In this document: in pieces, positions 36,444-45,207 of the stretch
Layout of the letters: the number at the start of each line of letters is the position of its first letter
Position numbering within the stretch: position 1 is the stretch's first letter
NCBI GenBank assembly: GCA_036558645.1
Contig: DATBFG010000023.1
Location: forward strand, 1 to 59,097
DNA from: DATBFG01 sp036558645
GTDB lineage: Bacteria; Acidobacteriota; Terriglobia; Terriglobales; Acidobacteriaceae
Direction: 5' to 3'
Length of the DNA: 59,097 bases
Made by a program: the position numbers and the translations under genes
The notes under the pieces: model-generated
Database searches by the model: none
Told to the model about the DNA's origin: nothing
What the model saw: the letters and a program-made list of their open reading frames with translations, nothing else

Positions 36444-37382
36444 TTACTCCCCGGTCGCTGGCTCTAGTATTTCTAGCCTCGCGGCATTGCCATCTACTTG
36501 GAGCCTGGCGCGAACACCGATAGGTAGAGTTATGTTTCCTCGGGAAACATGCCCCGATCTCAGGCCGTAGGCGATTGGAACTCCCAAGTCGCCTACGACA
36601 CGAAGGATAACCTCCTCCAATGTGTATCCCTGATCTTTGTGCTGAACGCAGTCGATCATCTCGCCGAAGACGATGCCTCGCACTCGATTAAACTTTCCAG
36701 CAAGCTTCAACTGCATCAGCATTCGGTCGATCTGGAAAGGCTTCGCTGCGACGTCCTCGATGAACAGGATGGCATCCTGAACCCGGATTTCGTAAGGAGT
36801 GCCTAAGGAAGCGGCCAACATGGACAGGCATCCTCCGTAAAGCGTGCCTTCCGCCGACCCTTTGCACAGAGCATGGATCCCGGAATCCTGACGTACAGTC
36901 CAATTGGGTTTCGCCTGAAGCGCGGCTTCCCAGGACTCCAAGTCCACTCCGTCCGCCATTGCAAAATCCTTAGTGATCATCGGACCATGGAAAGTGATCA
37001 AGCCTGTTGCATCGGAAAACCACGTCAGGAGAGTAGTGACGTCGCTATAGCCAACGAAAATCTTTGGGTGAGCGGCGATCTTCTTCAAGTCAAGGGCCGA
37101 TAGCAAATAGTTTGTCCCGTACCCTCCACGCGCGCAAACGATAGCGCGAACTTCATCACGCAGAAACATTTCTTCGAGTTCGCGGGCGCGTCGTTGCACG
37201 GATCCGGCGAAGTAGAGATCTTGCTCCAAGGCCGATTCCTGATACAACGGTTTGTATCCCAACTTTCGCAGCGCGTCACACCCAGATTCCAAAAGATCAC
37301 GCTTGATGCTGCTGGCAGGCGCGACAATCCCTATGGAGTCTCCCTTTCTCAGTGCAGGTGGATGGGTACGATTGGTTGGCAT
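36444..37382 (-). CDS. ldcA: LD-carboxypeptidase (S66 family)
   Basis: 312 residues. It removes the terminal D-Ala from murein tetrapeptides in the cytoplasm to give the tripeptide used by Mpl. Seen: the N-terminal KGDSIGIVAPASSIKRDLLE, ICARGGYGTNYLLSALD, the nucleophile elbow VGYSDVTTLLTW, the Glu region ILFIEDVAAKPFQIDRML and the His region RSGHVSRGNITLPIG, which together give the Ser-Glu-His triad of S66 peptidases. The ATG shares its A with the TGA stop of dapF (TGATG). The gene order dapF-ldcA-mpl supports the recycling role over microcin resistance. Confidence 0.9.
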   Translation of the reverse strand: MPTNRTHPPALRKGDSIGIVAPASSIKRDLLESGCDALRKLGYKPLYQESALEQDLYFAGSVQRRARELEEMFLRDEVRAIVCARGGYGTNYLLSALDLKKIAAHPKIFVGYSDVTTLLTWFSDATGLITFHGPMITKDFAMADGVDLESWEAALQAKPNWTVRQDSGIHALCKGSAEGTLYGGCLSMLAASLGTPYEIRVQDAILFIEDVAAKPFQIDRMLMQLKLAGKFNRVRGIVFGEMIDCVQHKDQGYTLEEVILRVVGDLGVPIAYGLRSGHVSRGNITLPIGVRARLQVDGNAARLEILEPATGE

Positions 37383-38185
37383 CACAATCCTGCAACGTAG
37401 TATTCTCCGCGGCAAACAATCTGCGCTGGGCCGCGGAGATAGACCTGATCTTCCCAGCGGACAGACTGGGTGCCGCCAGGCGCATGGACTTTCACAGGGG
37501 AGACGGCGCGCTTGTCGGCAATCGCCGCAACAGCAGATGCGCACGAACCTGTCCCGGAAGAGCGAGTCTCTCCAACGCCACGTTCGTAGAAGCGGCTTTC
37601 AATTTCATTTTTGCTACGGATTCGCACGAGTTCGAGATTCACTCCATGAGGAAATTCACAACGCGATCCTACCTCCCGCGCAAACTCCTGCCAGCCGGGA
37701 ACGAATTCATCGACAAAGATCACATAGTGCGGATTGCCGATGGAAACAGGAGTTCCTCGAACTTCCTGCGCTGAAAGCTTGAGGTACAGCTCTGGCTCGA
37801 CCCGGGGCTTGCCCATGGCCACTTCAAATTCGTACTGAGTGTCGCTGATCGAGATCAACGTGCAGGTCTTGAGGCCGGCATCAGTCTTTATGACCACTTT
37901 TTCACGCGCCTGTTCGCTGCAGAGGTAAGCTGCGACGCATCGCGTGCCATTGCCCGAGATTTCAGCCTCTGATCCGTCCGCGTTTATCAGTTTGGCGTAA
38001 ACATCAGCGTCATTCGTCATGTAAAGCCATTCCACTCCGTCGGCCCCTACCCCATTGTTGCGGTCGCAGATACGACGACAATAATCCCCGAGATCCCTCG
38101 GAGCATGGATGCCATCGATGATGAGGAAGTCGTTCCCGCAGGCAGTGGCCTTAACGAATGGTTTAACGGAGGCGCGAAGGCTCAT
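37382..38185 (-). CDS. dapF: Diaminopimelate epimerase
   Basis: 267 residues. It converts LL- to meso-diaminopimelate for lysine and peptidoglycan. Seen: VKATACGNDFLIIDG, the first catalytic cysteine in SGNGTRCVAAYLC, TPVSIGNPHYVIFVD, and FYERGVGETRSSGTGSCASA. In characterised enzymes the last motif reads GET..CGTG or GET..CGSG with the second catalytic cysteine; here that position is Ser (codon at 37556-37558). A cysteine two residues past GTG is retained. Whether the enzyme is still an epimerase is discussed in the findings. The ATG overlaps the MgtC-like stop (ATGA), and the stop overlaps the ldcA start. Confidence 0.88.
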   Translation of the reverse strand: MSLRASVKPFVKATACGNDFLIIDGIHAPRDLGDYCRRICDRNNGVGADGVEWLYMTNDADVYAKLINADGSEAEISGNGTRCVAAYLCSEQAREKVVIKTDAGLKTCTLISISDTQYEFEVAMGKPRVEPELYLKLSAQEVRGTPVSIGNPHYVIFVDEFVPGWQEFAREVGSRCEFPHGVNLELVRIRSKNEIESRFYERGVGETRSSGTGSCASAVAAIADKRAVSPVKVHAPGGTQSVRWEDQVYLRGPAQIVCRGEYYVAGL

Positions 38186-38889
38186 TCCTGCTCTCCAATA
38201 CGCGAGAGCACAGAAACTGACTGGAACAGAGTAGACCGACGCAGTGCGTTCAGAAAGTCCTGATGGTCCCGGAAGGTTCCGCGAAGCTCGAATTGGGCTC
38301 GCAGATGTTGCGGAGTGCGTGCGGATTTCCAATTATCGGGAAATTGGTGCCAGGGCTCCAGAATGTGATTGACCTCGCATTGCAGGTCCTCGTCGCTCGC
38401 TTGGCCGCTTATCTCGTAGACAAGGCGACTACTCGTCAGGTTCAGTCGGTTTTCCGCTCTGCCCAGCAAGAAAAGGGCGAGCAGGACAATCACCGTCGCA
38501 AATGTCGCAGTCAGGTAAAAGCCTCCACCCGCAGCCATTCCGATCGAGGCAACGACAAACAAGGTTGCCGCAGTCGTCAGGCCGGCAACGAGCTCTCCCT
38601 TCGGATGAAGAATAGAGCCCGCACCAATGAATCCAATTCCCGTGATGATCTGCGCCGCGATGCGGGTGTGATCCCCTCCTTCTGAAAGCAGATTGGAAAG
38701 GATAGTGAACATCGCTGCGCCGATACACATGAGCATGTTCGTGCGCAACCCTGCCGAGCGACGCTTAAGCTGCCGTTCTAAGCCAACCAGACCGCCAAGG
38801 ATGGCAGCGACCGTCAGGCGGATCGCGGAAACCAATAGCACTTCGGTAGGTTCCCGGCTAAACATGACGAACTCGCCTAAGCTTGCCAT
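38182..38889 (-). CDS. MgtC/SapB-family membrane protein
   Basis: 235 residues. The N-terminal membrane domain has RLTVAAILGGLVGLERQLKR, GLRTNMLMCIGAAMFTILSN, ITGIGFIGAGSILHPKGELV and AGLTTAATLFVVASIGMAAG, all typical of MgtC/SapB. A C-terminal cytoplasmic ACT-like domain of about 80 residues follows (VYEISGQASDEDLQCEVNHI). Homologues are linked to growth under low magnesium and to control of membrane ATP synthase, but a transport role is not proven. The start at 38889 is chosen at the beginning of the conserved part; an internal ATG at 38865 is possible. Its stop overlaps the dapF start. Confidence 0.88.
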   Translation of the reverse strand: MASLGEFVMFSREPTEVLLVSAIRLTVAAILGGLVGLERQLKRRSAGLRTNMLMCIGAAMFTILSNLLSEGGDHTRIAAQIITGIGFIGAGSILHPKGELVAGLTTAATLFVVASIGMAAGGGFYLTATFATVIVLLALFLLGRAENRLNLTSSRLVYEISGQASDEDLQCEVNHILEPWHQFPDNWKSARTPQHLRAQFELRGTFRDHQDFLNALRRSTLFQSVSVLSRIGEQE

Positions 38890-38956
38890 GATGGTGGAGT
38901 GGCTGGATTTTAACACCCGGAGATTGGTGCCCCAGCAGCGCTGGTTAACCGGATGA

Positions 38957-40606
38957 TTACCTCGGAGTAGGACGGCGAGTGCTGTAAACAATGGCGGAAG
39001 GCTGTCCAGTCGCGTGAATTTCAGCAATGGGAACCAAGGAGTGCTGCAGCACGGCGTTCGCCACGGGATCGCCATCGATCGCGACGACATAATCAGCGAA
39101 TGACGATGGATCTGCTAAGGCCTTCTCCCACAATCCTTCCGGGTCGGATGGCTGTTTCCAAGTTCGGTGATTTCCTTCGTAGATGACAGAGTGTAGTGGG
39201 ATCCCTGCTCGCTGTACGGCGCCCACGTGATCGCCCAAGTACATGAGCAGTGTGGCGTCGCGAGGTAACTTGCCCAATGTTCCGGCAAGCTCTCGCTCCA
39301 AGGCATTTCTGGTTCGAGAATTGACCCAGGCTTCCCGAAAACAAATAGGCTGTATGCGCCAGACTTGCCAGTAACACAGACTTACGAAAACAACCGCCGA
39401 TAGCGCGACAACAACAGTCGCTATCCTTTTTTTCGCGAACTCGGAAAGGTAATACGGGAGCAACGCCACGAATACCGCGAAAGCAGGCAACAGTTGCAAT
39501 CCATAACGAACGTTGTAGAAAGAGAACGGCCACCAATCGGGAATGAAAATCGGAACGCCGCCATAGGCGACGGAAAGCGCGTAAAAAGGTAACGGCAGCC
39601 AGAGAAGCAGTAGGGGCCAAAAGCGCGAATAGAAAACTAGCGCCAGGGCCGTTCCGGCCAGCGCGAGTAGGACCCACAGTTTTTGGATTCCGCCGACGGC
39701 GAGGTTGGCCTCCGCCGCTTTCAGAAAGTAACTTCCAGAGACAACTAGATCGTTTGATCCGGGGTGGACGACTGTCCCAGTGTTAGCTGACCTCTGCTCA
39801 ATCGCCTTTGCAGAGTAGGGACCATTGGCAAACTCCAGCGGATTCCGATAGATGATAGCGTTGTAGCCGAGCCAGAGGGTTGGAACAAGAGCCGCTGCAA
39901 GAACCAGCTTCTTCCATTCCCTGCTTAAGAATTGGCTGCGGCCGCCCCGAATGATCGTTATGACGGCGAAAACCATTACACATGCCGCAAGAAACCAGCC
40001 GTCATACCGGGTGAGGCAAGCCGCTGCGACGCAGAGTCCACACTTACAGAGCGACGAAGCTGCTTCAGGGTATTCACGTGCATCACGCAGAGCGCTCGTC
40101 TGCGCAAATTCGTTCAAATGGACTATGGCCCAAATGAAACAAGCAAGGTACAAGGGTTCCGTCATTGCCGTCGTCTGCAAGTAGATGAGATTAGGATTTG
40201 CGCTGTAAATGATGACGCCCAACCATGCCGCCAACCGAGCCATGGGCTCGGGTTGGGAACGCCAGTTCAGCGAAGCTCGAACGAGGCGAAAAATACCAAT
40301 CGCGCCGAACACGAAGGCTATGAGCGACGGGATTGAGCCTCCCACCCCCGTTTGCCAAGTCCAATTCGTCACCAGAAACGGCATCATCGCGAGGTGCGGC
40401 AGGGGCAGCCATACAGTGCCGAGTTGGAGCGGGCCGGGCGTACGGGAGTCGAAAACACGCCGAGCGATATTGATGTGCGCGACGGCGTCTCCATAGAGCA
40501 GCAGAGATCCATCACGCCAGTAAAGAAGAAAGGAAAATACCGAGACGAGTGCTGTTAAGGATGCAACCCACGCGACCTCGATGTCCCAGCGCATGTGGAA
40601 GCTCAT
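38957..40606 (-). CDS. Polytopic membrane glycosyltransferase (GT39/ArnT-like)
   Basis: 549 residues with about ten to twelve hydrophobic helices. The first periplasmic loop has YGDAVAHINIARRVFDSRTP, where an Asp follows the first helix as in GT-C enzymes (PMT/ArnT), and QLGTVWLPLPHLAMMPF. Such enzymes transfer a sugar from a polyprenyl-phosphate donor on the outer face of the inner membrane. Donor and acceptor are unknown. The ATG overlaps the stop of the PfkB gene by one base (TGATG), so the three genes mtnP-pfkB-GT are co-translated. Confidence 0.8.
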   Translation of the reverse strand: MSFHMRWDIEVAWVASLTALVSVFSFLLYWRDGSLLLYGDAVAHINIARRVFDSRTPGPLQLGTVWLPLPHLAMMPFLVTNWTWQTGVGGSIPSLIAFVFGAIGIFRLVRASLNWRSQPEPMARLAAWLGVIIYSANPNLIYLQTTAMTEPLYLACFIWAIVHLNEFAQTSALRDAREYPEAASSLCKCGLCVAAACLTRYDGWFLAACVMVFAVITIIRGGRSQFLSREWKKLVLAAALVPTLWLGYNAIIYRNPLEFANGPYSAKAIEQRSANTGTVVHPGSNDLVVSGSYFLKAAEANLAVGGIQKLWVLLALAGTALALVFYSRFWPLLLLWLPLPFYALSVAYGGVPIFIPDWWPFSFYNVRYGLQLLPAFAVFVALLPYYLSEFAKKRIATVVVALSAVVFVSLCYWQVWRIQPICFREAWVNSRTRNALERELAGTLGKLPRDATLLMYLGDHVGAVQRAGIPLHSVIYEGNHRTWKQPSDPEGLWEKALADPSSFADYVVAIDGDPVANAVLQHSLVPIAEIHATGQPSAIVYSTRRPTPR

Positions 40607-41529
40607 CAGTCAAGGTGCGTCAGTTCACGAAACAGCTGGAAGCGGGCATCGATTTCGGCACGGGATAACTGCTGCAGTCGTTCCGTGCCAAAACGCTCGA
40701 CTGTGAAGGAGCCCATCACTCCACCATAGAACAAAGCGCGTTTCAGGACCTCACGGTTCAACGCCCCCTGCGACGCAATGTAACCCATGAAGCCACCGGC
40801 AAACGAATCTCCTGCGCCAGTCGGATCCTTTACCTCCTCGATGGGGAGCGCCGGAGCGCGAAAAGGATGGCTCCCTATACCGAACGCACCTTCGCGAAAG
40901 AAAATTGTGGCGCCATATTCACCGTGCTTGGTTACAAGAGCCTGTGGGCCCATCGCCAAGATCTTCCGTGCGGCCCGGGGCAAGCTGGCATCACCTGCAA
41001 TCATCTTTGCCTCGGCGTCGTTGATGAGGAGGACGTTGACTAAACGCAAAGTCTCCAGCAGTTCCTGGCGAGCGGAATTGATCCAATAATTCATGGTATC
41101 GCCGCCGGTCAGACGCACCTTATCCATTTCCAAGCGAACGGCTGCCTGAAGCGCGGGATGGATATTCCCCAAGAAGAGGAATTCCGAATCCATGTACTCC
41201 TCGGGAATATGTGGTTGGAAACTCTCGAAGACGTTCAACTCTGTAAAGTCGGTCTTGGCCTCATTGAGATTGTCCTGGTAGTGACCGCCCCAACGAAAAG
41301 TCTTGCCCTTGGCATGTTCAATGCCTCGGGTATCGATCCCTCGCGCGGTCAGCACCTTTTCGTGCTCCGCTGTGAAATCTTCGCCCACTACTGCAACTAC
41401 GCGAACATTGGTGAAGTAACTGGCCGCCAATGCGAAAAACGAACCAGAGCCGCCTAAGACATTTTCGACGCTGCCGGAAGGTGATGTTATGTTGTCGAAT
41501 GCGACCGAACCGACCACGACGATGCTCAT
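40606..41529 (-). CDS. PfkB-family sugar/nucleoside kinase
   Basis: 307 residues. Ribokinase-fold kinase: VVVGSVAFDNITSPSG at the N-terminus, NVLGGSGSFFALAASYF with the sugar-binding glycines, LLINDAEAKMI and the catalytic DPTGAGDSFAGGFMGYI with the GAGD anion hole. The substrate is not certain. The translational overlap (ATGA) with mtnP upstream suggests a purine or 5-methylthioribose-linked salvage step such as adenosine or a ribose derivative, but that is inference from context. Confidence 0.88.
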   Translation of the reverse strand: MSIVVVGSVAFDNITSPSGSVENVLGGSGSFFALAASYFTNVRVVAVVGEDFTAEHEKVLTARGIDTRGIEHAKGKTFRWGGHYQDNLNEAKTDFTELNVFESFQPHIPEEYMDSEFLFLGNIHPALQAAVRLEMDKVRLTGGDTMNYWINSARQELLETLRLVNVLLINDAEAKMIAGDASLPRAARKILAMGPQALVTKHGEYGATIFFREGAFGIGSHPFRAPALPIEEVKDPTGAGDSFAGGFMGYIASQGALNREVLKRALFYGGVMGSFTVERFGTERLQQLSRAEIDARFQLFRELTHLD

Positions 41530-42404
41530 CCGTTCGCTTTCGTGCAAAGGTATTTGTCGAGGATCAAACTAAGCTTCTCCTTCGTTTTTGGTGGGATCTT
41601 GTCGCGGTCGGTCAGAATTGCGTGCGCGAGGGCAGATCCGCACTTACAGCTGCGACTGCCTGGCATTGCCGCGACTGCTTCGCGCACCACGTTGCAGGCA
41701 TTCTCAGCATTCTTCAACAATACTGCCACTATCTGATCCACTGTCACAGAATCGTGATGGGGATGCCAGCAGTCATAATCGGTAACCATGGCGATAGTGA
41801 CGTAGCACATCTCGGCTTCACGAGCGAGCTTTGCCTCCTGCAAGTTGGTCATGCCAATGACATCCATTCCCAAGCCGCGATAAACGTTTGATTCAGCCTT
41901 CGTCGAAAATTGCGGACCTTCCATACACATGTATGTCCCGCCACGCTTGACCGTAACGCCGGCTTTTCGGCAAGCCGCCTCGACTGACTGAGATAGTTCC
42001 GAACATATCGGGTCGGCAAATGCGATGTGTGCGACAACGCCATCGCCAAAAAAGGTGTCCACGCGATGACGAGTGCGATCAAAAAACTGGTCCGGAATCA
42101 CGAACTCCAGCGGCTTATGTTCTTCTTTGAGCGAACCAACCGCGGAGATGGAAAGTATTCGATCGACGCCGAGCTGCTTGAAGCCGTAGATATTCGCCCG
42201 AAAATTCAGTTCAGATGGCAGCAAGCGATGGCCACGGGCGTGGCGTGCGAGAAATGCCACTTTGCGGCCCGCAAGCGTTCCCAGGACATAGGCGTCAGAC
42301 GGATCGCCAAAGGGTGTCTTCTGCTGTATTTCTCTGATGTCGGTCAAACCGGGCATGGCGTAGAGACCACTGCCCCCAATGATTCCGATATCTGCCTGTG
42401 ACAA
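41526..42404 (-). CDS. mtnP: S-methyl-5'-thioadenosine phosphorylase
   Basis: 292 residues. It splits methylthioadenosine with phosphate to adenine and methylthioribose 1-phosphate, in methionine and purine salvage. Seen: IGIIGGSGLYAMPGL, the phosphate-binding FLARHARGHRLLPSELNFRA, YMCMEGPQFSTKAES, and GMTNLQEAKLAREAEMCYVT followed by DYDCWHPHHDSV. The start codon is TTG with a strong AAGGAG five bases before. It opens a three-gene coupled unit on the minus strand. A TATAAT on the minus strand (42451-42446) is a candidate -10. The divergent gene begins 74 bases away. Confidence 0.93.
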   Translation of the reverse strand: MSQADIGIIGGSGLYAMPGLTDIREIQQKTPFGDPSDAYVLGTLAGRKVAFLARHARGHRLLPSELNFRANIYGFKQLGVDRILSISAVGSLKEEHKPLEFVIPDQFFDRTRHRVDTFFGDGVVAHIAFADPICSELSQSVEAACRKAGVTVKRGGTYMCMEGPQFSTKAESNVYRGLGMDVIGMTNLQEAKLAREAEMCYVTIAMVTDYDCWHPHHDSVTVDQIVAVLLKNAENACNVVREAVAAMPGSRSCKCGSALAHAILTDRDKIPPKTKEKLSLILDKYLCTKANG

Positions 42405-42464
42405 GCGCTCTCCTTATTGGCGTATTGCGCGTAGTGGAAACGGCGATTATACAACCCGACACAC

Positions 42465-42470
42465 TACAAT
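42465..42470 (+). promoter_or_regulatory. Candidate -10 hexamer before the PDZ protein gene
   Basis: TACAAT 7 bases before the ATG at 42478. The only GGAG between them abuts the start codon too closely to act as a normal ribosome site, so the mRNA may be leaderless. Confidence 0.4.
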
Positions 42471-42477
42471 ATGGAGC

Positions 42478-43704
42478 ATGAAGCTCCTGCTCGCGCTTTG
42501 CACGCTGGCCATTACCGCCATTGCACAGACATCCGTAACTGTTCCGGTAACGCTCGACCACAATCGCATCATCATCGACGTTCGTGTTCCGATGCCGGAT
42601 GGTTCCACAACGCGTGTTCGCACGTGGGTTGATAACGGCAATCCCGAAATGTGGATTACCGAACGCATGGCGAAGAAACTCGGCTTGACGATGAGTGGCG
42701 AAGTGAAGGACGAGAATGGCCTTAAGATACAGACTGCAGCACCACCACAGGAGATCCGCATTGGAACCCTGGCGATCCGTCCTTCCGGTATCAAGGAAAT
42801 GAAAGTGGTGGTCGATCGAACGGCTATCGGCCCGGGCATGAGCGCGGAGATCAACCTCCCATCTAAGTTACTGCGCCACTACGACGTGTTGGTTGATTAT
42901 CCCAACCGCGAATTCACCATCGGTCTTCCGGGCAGCATCCACTTCGCTGGAACGACGGCGCAGACGCAACTCAATTCAGAGAACGGACTGGTTCAGATTG
43001 CCACTGACATTGGCGGGGTAAAGGGCAATCTCGCCCTTGATTTTGGGGCCAGCTACAGCTTTCTGGCGAGCGATGTTCTTGCCAAGCTTGCGTCACTACA
43101 TCCGGAATGGCCGCAGATGACGGGTGCAGTTGGAGCAGCCAACATGTGGGGCACGAACGACGAAATCCACGCGCAACTGCTGCGTATTGATCAACTCAGG
43201 TATGGTTCACTGACGCTCTCCCAAGTCGGCATGGAATCGCTTTCAGAATCGTCAATCGATTGGTATCGAAAAAGGGCCGGTATTTCGACGATAGGATTTC
43301 TGGGAGCAAATGCTTTTCTCAGATACCGCGTGGGGATCGACTATGCACACTCGACTGCATACTTTGACCGCATGGCAAAGAGTGAAACTGCTGCAATGGA
43401 GGTCGTTGGGCTGATCCTTCGACCGGAACCTGACGAGCGATACACCATCGCCGGTGTCGCCGAGTATGAAGGGCAGTCATCCGTACCCGATGCAAAGGCC
43501 GGAGATAAGCTAGTTAAGATCGACGGCGTTGACGTTGCCGGGGGCACAATGGGCCAGGCATGGTCATTATTGGGTGGTACTGCCGGCGAAACACGTCTGC
43601 TAACCCTAGAACGGGATGAGAAGCAACTAACGGTGAAAGCCCCAGTTGAAAAGTTTCTAGCGACAGTCTCAGGAAAGGCGGGGGCGGGGACAAGCAAGAA
43701 GTGA
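42478..43704 (+). CDS. Secreted retropepsin-like protein with PDZ domain
   Basis: 408 residues with a signal peptide (KLLLALCTLAITAIAQ). Two lobes resemble aspartic-protease half-domains. The first has VRTWVDNGNPEMWITERMAK, where DNG stands in the place of the catalytic D[TS]G. The second has NLALDFGASYSFLASDVLAK, where DFGAS is in the same place. A C-terminal PDZ-like domain follows (VPDAKAGDKLVKIDGVDVAG). I infer an aspartyl-protease-fold protein with altered motifs, possibly inactive or with unusual specificity. It converges with the next gene, the stops being only 7 bases apart. Confidence 0.75.
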   Translation: MKLLLALCTLAITAIAQTSVTVPVTLDHNRIIIDVRVPMPDGSTTRVRTWVDNGNPEMWITERMAKKLGLTMSGEVKDENGLKIQTAAPPQEIRIGTLAIRPSGIKEMKVVVDRTAIGPGMSAEINLPSKLLRHYDVLVDYPNREFTIGLPGSIHFAGTTAQTQLNSENGLVQIATDIGGVKGNLALDFGASYSFLASDVLAKLASLHPEWPQMTGAVGAANMWGTNDEIHAQLLRIDQLRYGSLTLSQVGMESLSESSIDWYRKRAGISTIGFLGANAFLRYRVGIDYAHSTAYFDRMAKSETAAMEVVGLILRPEPDERYTIAGVAEYEGQSSVPDAKAGDKLVKIDGVDVAGGTMGQAWSLLGGTAGETRLLTLERDEKQLTVKAPVEKFLATVSGKAGAGTSKK

Positions 43705-43711
43705 GCTCAAT

Positions 43712-45196
43712 CTATTTCTTGAACACCGCCTCTTCCAACTTCTTAGTCGTAGGTTCATCGAGGCTCTCACTTACCAGCACCGTGTCATCGCGAACAATAA
43801 TAACGACAAGCCCCTCTTCCGTTAGCCAGGTGTGCTGACCGGTCAGGCTCTGAACCGCCTTGAGATTAATCGGAAGACTCTTACCGTCCTCAACCTGACG
43901 CGCCCTCTTGTAGCGCTCGTTCAGTGATTTGGCATAGATCGCCGCAAATTGTGCGGCAGTCCCCGGGTCAGCCCATCGTGACGCATACACAAGGCCAAGG
44001 GGTGCCGCGGGATCGCCCTTAGTCTTGACCGCGTAGTAGTATCCGCCGCGCCAGTGCGGGTACATTTCGTTGGAGGTCTCGGTTCCGGCAAACTGGTCCA
44101 CGAGCATAGCAACGTCGAACTCTCCCACCGCGCCGATATCAAAAAGCTCATGACCCTTGAAGACCTTGTTAAAGTCGGGGAGCGGCATGGCTTTCAGATG
44201 CTCTCCGTCTAGATACGTCTCAGGCTCCATGATTTCGCGCGTGCTACGCGGCGGATTCTTGAACACTCCAGCAAAAGCCTTTTCTTTGCCTCCCTGCTTG
44301 AGAAGTGCCGCCTCAAAATCCAAGCCGTAGCGGTAAGGGAAAACAAGTGCCTCCTTCAGGTATACAGGAGCTCCGATAAATTGTGGCGAATCCGCCGTAC
44401 CAACCAACATCCCTTGCTTCAGCGCTTCGGCAATCTGCGGTGATTCGAGTAGGGACTGCCCGGTTGGCTCGAGCATGTAGTCAATCAGCACCACCATCGC
44501 CTGGCCTTCCACAACAGCCTGACGAGCCGTACTGACCTCGTCGTTTTCTATGTCTTCCGGCGTTACCTCGTTGCGCTTGTCGGCCAGATCGGCCGCACCG
44601 GCGCGCATCCAGTCTTCCAGACCGAAAGATTGGTCCTGCAAAGCATGCGTGAGCTCGTGCGCCATGACCGGCTTCTGCTGCTCTGTATCGACCCAGTCCA
44701 GCAGGTTCACGACTTTGGCCTTGGGGTCGTAGTAGCCGGCAACTTGTTCGCGCAGTATTGCCACCAGATATTTTTGAAGATCAAAGTCGCGCGGTATCAG
44801 GCCAAATTTCTTTAATACCAACTCGGACCGCTGCAATCGCTGCGCATCTTCGTCCTCGGACATATGCTTTTGTAAATACGAGACAACCTCGTCCCGACTG
44901 GCCAGCTTCCGTTTGACCTCGGCCTTGATGGGAAGGCCGGAATCTTGGCTGGAAAACCTCAGGATATCGTCTATGGAACGGAAGAGTTCCTCGGTCTCTT
45001 TGGCCGAGATCTTGGGCTCGGTGGGCTCTTGAGTTGCCGACGAAGGAGCAGTCTGCCGAGGGTGGTTGGATGGCGGGTTCTGAGCAGGCGGAGAATCCTG
45101 CACCTGTGTCCAGGCAACCGAAGCCACCAACCAAGTCACTAAAAACGTGCGAAACGACCATCGGAAAATTAGGTACAATCTCTTCAACCCAAGCAT
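43712..45196 (-). CDS. Secreted gluzincin-like metalloprotease, uncharacterised
   Basis: 494 residues. The N-terminal export signal is FRTFLVTWLVASVAWTQ, followed by a Pro/Ser/Gln-rich linker. A zinc motif HELTHALQDQSFGLEDW is present, and about 50 residues later VVEGQAMVVLIDYML could give the third (Glu) ligand as in gluzincins. The rest lacks motifs I recognise. The role is unknown; a periplasmic protease is likely. The start codon is 11 bases from that of the divergent TPR gene, so the two promoters must overlap coding sequence. Confidence 0.75.
   Translation of the reverse strand: MLGLKRLYLIFRWSFRTFLVTWLVASVAWTQVQDSPPAQNPPSNHPRQTAPSSATQEPTEPKISAKETEELFRSIDDILRFSSQDSGLPIKAEVKRKLASRDEVVSYLQKHMSEDEDAQRLQRSELVLKKFGLIPRDFDLQKYLVAILREQVAGYYDPKAKVVNLLDWVDTEQQKPVMAHELTHALQDQSFGLEDWMRAGAADLADKRNEVTPEDIENDEVSTARQAVVEGQAMVVLIDYMLEPTGQSLLESPQIAEALKQGMLVGTADSPQFIGAPVYLKEALVFPYRYGLDFEAALLKQGGKEKAFAGVFKNPPRSTREIMEPETYLDGEHLKAMPLPDFNKVFKGHELFDIGAVGEFDVAMLVDQFAGTETSNEMYPHWRGGYYYAVKTKGDPAAPLGLVYASRWADPGTAAQFAAIYAKSLNERYKRARQVEDGKSLPINLKAVQSLTGQHTWLTEEGLVVIIVRDDTVLVSESLDEPTTKKLEEAVFKK
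45174..45179 (+). promoter_or_regulatory. Candidate -10 of the TPR gene inside the divergent CDS
   Basis: TACAAT, 28 bases before the ATG at 45208 and inside the first codons of the minus-strand protease gene. With only 11 bases between the two start codons, a promoter for the TPR gene has to lie in coding sequence. No matching -35 is evident. Confidence 0.35.
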
Positions 45197-45207
45197 AGGA
45201 TTCGTTT

